This document shows, one piece after another, positions 61,670-64,000 of a stretch of 64,000 nucleotides of DNA; position 1 is the first letter of the stretch; every line of letters starts with the position of its first letter. The notes beneath the pieces are model-generated. The model was not told the origin of the DNA. It was given only the letters and a program-made list of their open reading frames with translations, and did not search any database. This DNA comes from Dyadobacter sp. 50-39 (GTDB taxonomy: Bacteria; Bacteroidota; Bacteroidia; Cytophagales; Spirosomataceae). The position numbers and the translations under genes are program-made. The stretch covers positions 186,001 through 250,000 of the forward strand of contig MKSR01000029.1 in the NCBI GenBank assembly GCA_001898145.1, in the 5' to 3' direction.

Positions 61670-62812
61670 CTAAACTGCGCCCCTGTTGAAGAAAAACAAC
61701 CGCACCAATTGAAAAGTTGCGTCGCTTACGAGCCGAAATGCCTCGCTTTGGGCAGCGTTCAGGTCCATCGGACGATCGAGTACCGAGACCGCATAAGTCA
61801 TGCCGGCATCTCTGGCCTGCTCGGGCGTGATCTGCAATGTTCCGCAAACAACCGCCAGCGGAACCCGATGGCTTTTGCACAACCCTGCAAGCCCTTTCAC
61901 GACCTTTCCTGCCAGCGTTTGCTCGTCTACTTTGCCCTCTCCGGTGATCACCAAATCCGCATTGGCTACCAGGGATGTCATATTGCATTGCTCCATGACA
62001 ATGCTGATGCCATCTTGCAAGGTGCCGTTGAGGAACCACATGCAACCCGCGCCCAGCCCTCCCGCCGCGCCTGCGCCTGGTACCAGGCTCACATCCCGCC
62101 CGAATGCGCGTGTGGCTACCTGCGTGAGGTTTTGCAGCCCCTGGTCGAGTTGGACTACCATTTCCGGATCGGCGCCTTTCTGTGGGCCATATATAAATGC
62201 CGCTCCATCTTTCCCAAACAATGGATTGGTTACGTCACAAGCTACAACGATGGAGACCAATGCGAGCCGGGAATCTACATTATGCATATCGATCGCCGCG
62301 ATTTTTCCGAGTGATTCGCCGTTTGGCAGCAATGTGCGCCCTTCGGAGTCTTTGAATGCATAGCCCAGCGCCTCTGCCATACCAATGCCCCCATCGGTAG
62401 TCGCACTGCCGCCGATGCCCAGAATGATCTTTTTTACACCCCGATCCAATGCATCCACGATCAGCTGGCCGGTACCAAATGTGCTTGTGCGAAGCGGATT
62501 CCGCTCTTCCACCTTCAAAAGGGCAAGACCCGAGGCCGCGGCCATTTCAATGAATGCCACCTGGTGATCTTCCGAAATCCCGTACGTTGCTTTGATCTGC
62601 CGGTTCAGCGGATCCATGACCGTCACCGTTACTTCCGAACCGTTGGCTTGCCGGGTTAGTATTGCCGAAGTACCCTCGCCGCCGTCGGCCAGCGGAATTG
62701 CCGTCACTTTCGCATCGGGATAGGCTTTTTGGACACCTTCGATAACAGCATCGCATACTTCCGCGGCTTCCAGCGAACCGCGAAACTTATCAGGGGCAAC
62801 GAGAATATTCAC
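61670..62812 (-). CDS. Glycerate kinase, GarK type
   Basis: This 380-residue kinase phosphorylates glycerate, probably to 2-phosphoglycerate. The N-terminal VAPDKFRGSLEAAEVCDAV, the GDGGEGTSA-like region (LADGGEGTSAIL), the GIGGSATTDGGIGMAEALGY segment and the GAGAAGGLGAG motif are typical of the GarK/GlxK family. It is cytosolic. It lies 18 bases after the PBP1A stop and 16 bases before uvrC. Confidence 0.92.
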   Translation of the reverse strand: MNILVAPDKFRGSLEAAEVCDAVIEGVQKAYPDAKVTAIPLADGGEGTSAILTRQANGSEVTVTVMDPLNRQIKATYGISEDHQVAFIEMAAASGLALLKVEERNPLRTSTFGTGQLIVDALDRGVKKIILGIGGSATTDGGIGMAEALGYAFKDSEGRTLLPNGESLGKIAAIDMHNVDSRLALVSIVVACDVTNPLFGKDGAAFIYGPQKGADPEMVVQLDQGLQNLTQVATRAFGRDVSLVPGAGAAGGLGAGCMWFLNGTLQDGISIVMEQCNMTSLVANADLVITGEGKVDEQTLAGKVVKGLAGLCKSHRVPLAVVCGTLQITPEQARDAGMTYAVSVLDRPMDLNAAQSEAFRLVSDATFQLVRLFFFNRGAV

Positions 62813-62830
62813 GGGTAAGCGTTTAATGGG

Positions 62831-64000
62831 TCAGAATAATACGCCCTCGTCGTCGGACCGCGACGGCGGGATGTAAGTATCGGTACTGTCGGAGGTCACA
62901 CCGCCGCATTCGCGTACGTAGTTTTCAGGTTTAATGAATGGTCCTTTGCGATACTGGACCAATGTTGGGTCTGCATATACTTTTTGCATAAACAATCCCC
63001 AGGCCGGCATGGCAATGCGCCCGCCCTGCCCATAGGCAATCGTACGGAAGTGAATGCTGCGGTCTTCGCCGCCTACCCATATTCCTGACACGAGGTTTTG
63101 CGTCATGCCCATGAACCAACCGTCCGAGTAGTTGGAAGTGGTGCCGGTTTTGGCCGCGATTTCATTGCCCTCGGTCACGCCGTATTGCCGCAGACGTCCT
63201 GCTGTTCCGCCCGGATCTTCCACCGCACCACGCATCAGGTACAACATGTTATACGCCATATTGGCGCTGATCTCCTGGTTTTGTTTCTGGAAAAACTCCT
63301 GCAATACATTGCCGTAGCGGTCTTCGATGCGCAGGATCGTCATAGGCTCCGTCCGGTGGCCGCCGTTGGCGAATGCGCAATAGGCGCCCACCATCTCATA
63401 CACCGATACATCACTGATACCCAGACAAAGCGATGGTACCTCCTGCAACTTGGAGGTAATACCCAGCTTATGGGCATATTCCACGACTGCCTTGGGCCGC
63501 ACCATTTTCATCAGGTAAGCACTCACCGTGTTTACCGATTTACCCAATGCCTGCCGAAGCGACAGCGACTGGTAAGAGTATTTGTTGTTGGAGTTATGCG
63601 GCGACCATCCTCCCGGCACACCGTCGGAAGGCCCGAAATACACAGGCTGATCGGTCACATGGTCGCAGGGGGTCAGGAAGTTTTTGTCCAATGCGGAAAC
63701 ATACACGAACGGCTTGAAAGTCGAACCGGGCTGGCGCGAGCCCTGCTTAACGTGGTCGTATTTGAAATATTTAAAATTAATACCTCCTACCCACGCCTTC
63801 ACGTGCCCGTTACGCGGGTCCATGGACATCATACCTGCGCGCAGAAAGCGTTTGTAGTAAGCAATAGAGTCCAGCGGGCTCATTGTTACCTCCTTCTCGC
63901 CATTCCAGGTAAAAACCTTCATTTTGTAAGGCTTGTTCATGATCTTCCAGGCCTCCTCCTCTCCCAGGTCCCGTTTGAGGGAAATGAAATGGGGGGAACG
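62831..64000 (-). CDS. Penicillin-binding protein 1A-type (N-terminus cut by the window)
   Basis: The frame is open to the last base of the window; an ATG at 63940 is internal. The visible 389 residues are the transpeptidase domain of a class A PBP. Hallmarks are the active-site GSTFKPF (SxxK), KSVNTVS (SxN) and AAKTGTTSNYSDGWF (KTG). It ends in a short Ser/Asp-rich tail. The glycosyltransferase domain must lie upstream outside the window, so the bifunctional nature is inferred from length and family. Confidence 0.92.
   Translation of the reverse strand, partial: RSPHFISLKRDLGEEEAWKIMNKPYKMKVFTWNGEKEVTMSPLDSIAYYKRFLRAGMMSMDPRNGHVKAWVGGINFKYFKYDHVKQGSRQPGSTFKPFVYVSALDKNFLTPCDHVTDQPVYFGPSDGVPGGWSPHNSNNKYSYQSLSLRQALGKSVNTVSAYLMKMVRPKAVVEYAHKLGITSKLQEVPSLCLGISDVSVYEMVGAYCAFANGGHRTEPMTILRIEDRYGNVLQEFFQKQNQEISANMAYNMLYLMRGAVEDPGGTAGRLRQYGVTEGNEIAAKTGTTSNYSDGWFMGMTQNLVSGIWVGGEDRSIHFRTIAYGQGGRIAMPAWGLFMQKVYADPTLVQYRKGPFIKPENYVRECGGVTSDSTDTYIPPSRSDDEGVLF

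Overview
The window looks like chromosome of a Cytophagales bacterium (phylum Bacteroidota), most like Dyadobacter or a close relative. Signs of this are TonB-dependent receptors with a carboxypeptidase-regulatory-like N-terminal domain, a PorX-type response regulator and a type IX secretion (T9SS) sorting domain, Bacteroidota-only families (DUF5916, DUF4905, TIGR02757), -7 promoter boxes of the form TAnnTTTG, and few Shine-Dalgarno sequences. The genus is inferred from gene content and not checked by any search. No rRNA, tRNA, CRISPR array, prophage or classical insertion sequence was seen.

Layout. 1-3.8 kb: end of a cytochrome c maturation operon (ccmC, ccmD-like, ccmE, ccmF). 3.9-12 kb: Tat-exported amine-oxidase-like flavoprotein, TonB receptor, DUF3817 protein, DUF5916 outer-membrane protein, leucine-rich-repeat protein. 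12.2-19 kb: polyprenyl synthase, a patatin/GDPD-like lipid pair, and an Oar-like TonB receptor. 19.3-29.2 kb: housekeeping genes (hydrolase, RsmI-like methylase, MBL hydrolase, pssA, fabH, HNH protein, HesB-like protein, mutS2). 29.3-38.2 kb: a sugar-derivative locus (MFS transporter, two Gfo/Idh/MocA oxidoreductases, a TIM-barrel isomerase, and a giant ThuA/sugar dehydrogenase/PKD/cytochrome c/CBM fusion), interrupted by a small repeat-flanked cassette that carries a four-helix-bundle gene. 38.2-43.2 kb: a repeat-rich S74/T9SS surface protein, then a minus-strand run of TIGR02757, small membrane protein, LysM/RlpA-like and DUF4905 genes. 43.2-52 kb: kdsB, porX, ftsE, fructose-6-phosphate aldolase, SRP RNA, TPR lipoprotein, birA, rsfS, ftsH. 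52.1-58.5 kb: galM, then a compact operon of PqqD-like (B1), transglutaminase-like (B2), HPr-kinase-like and nucleotidyltransferase genes, as found in lasso peptide clusters but with no cyclase or precursor here, followed by a lysine-catabolism-like pair. 58.6-64 kb: HI0933-family flavoprotein, uvrC, glycerate kinase and a truncated PBP1A.

The two most unusual systems are the cyclase-less lasso-type operon (53.0-55.9 kb) and the four-helix-bundle cassette (33.11-33.60 kb), whose octamer inverted repeats recur without a gene at 12.09-12.23 kb. Several smaller oddities are listed as findings: a CxxxY-type CcmE, a HesB-like protein without its C-terminal CxC, a GDPD with altered active-site motifs, and heptamer repeats in 5' leaders.
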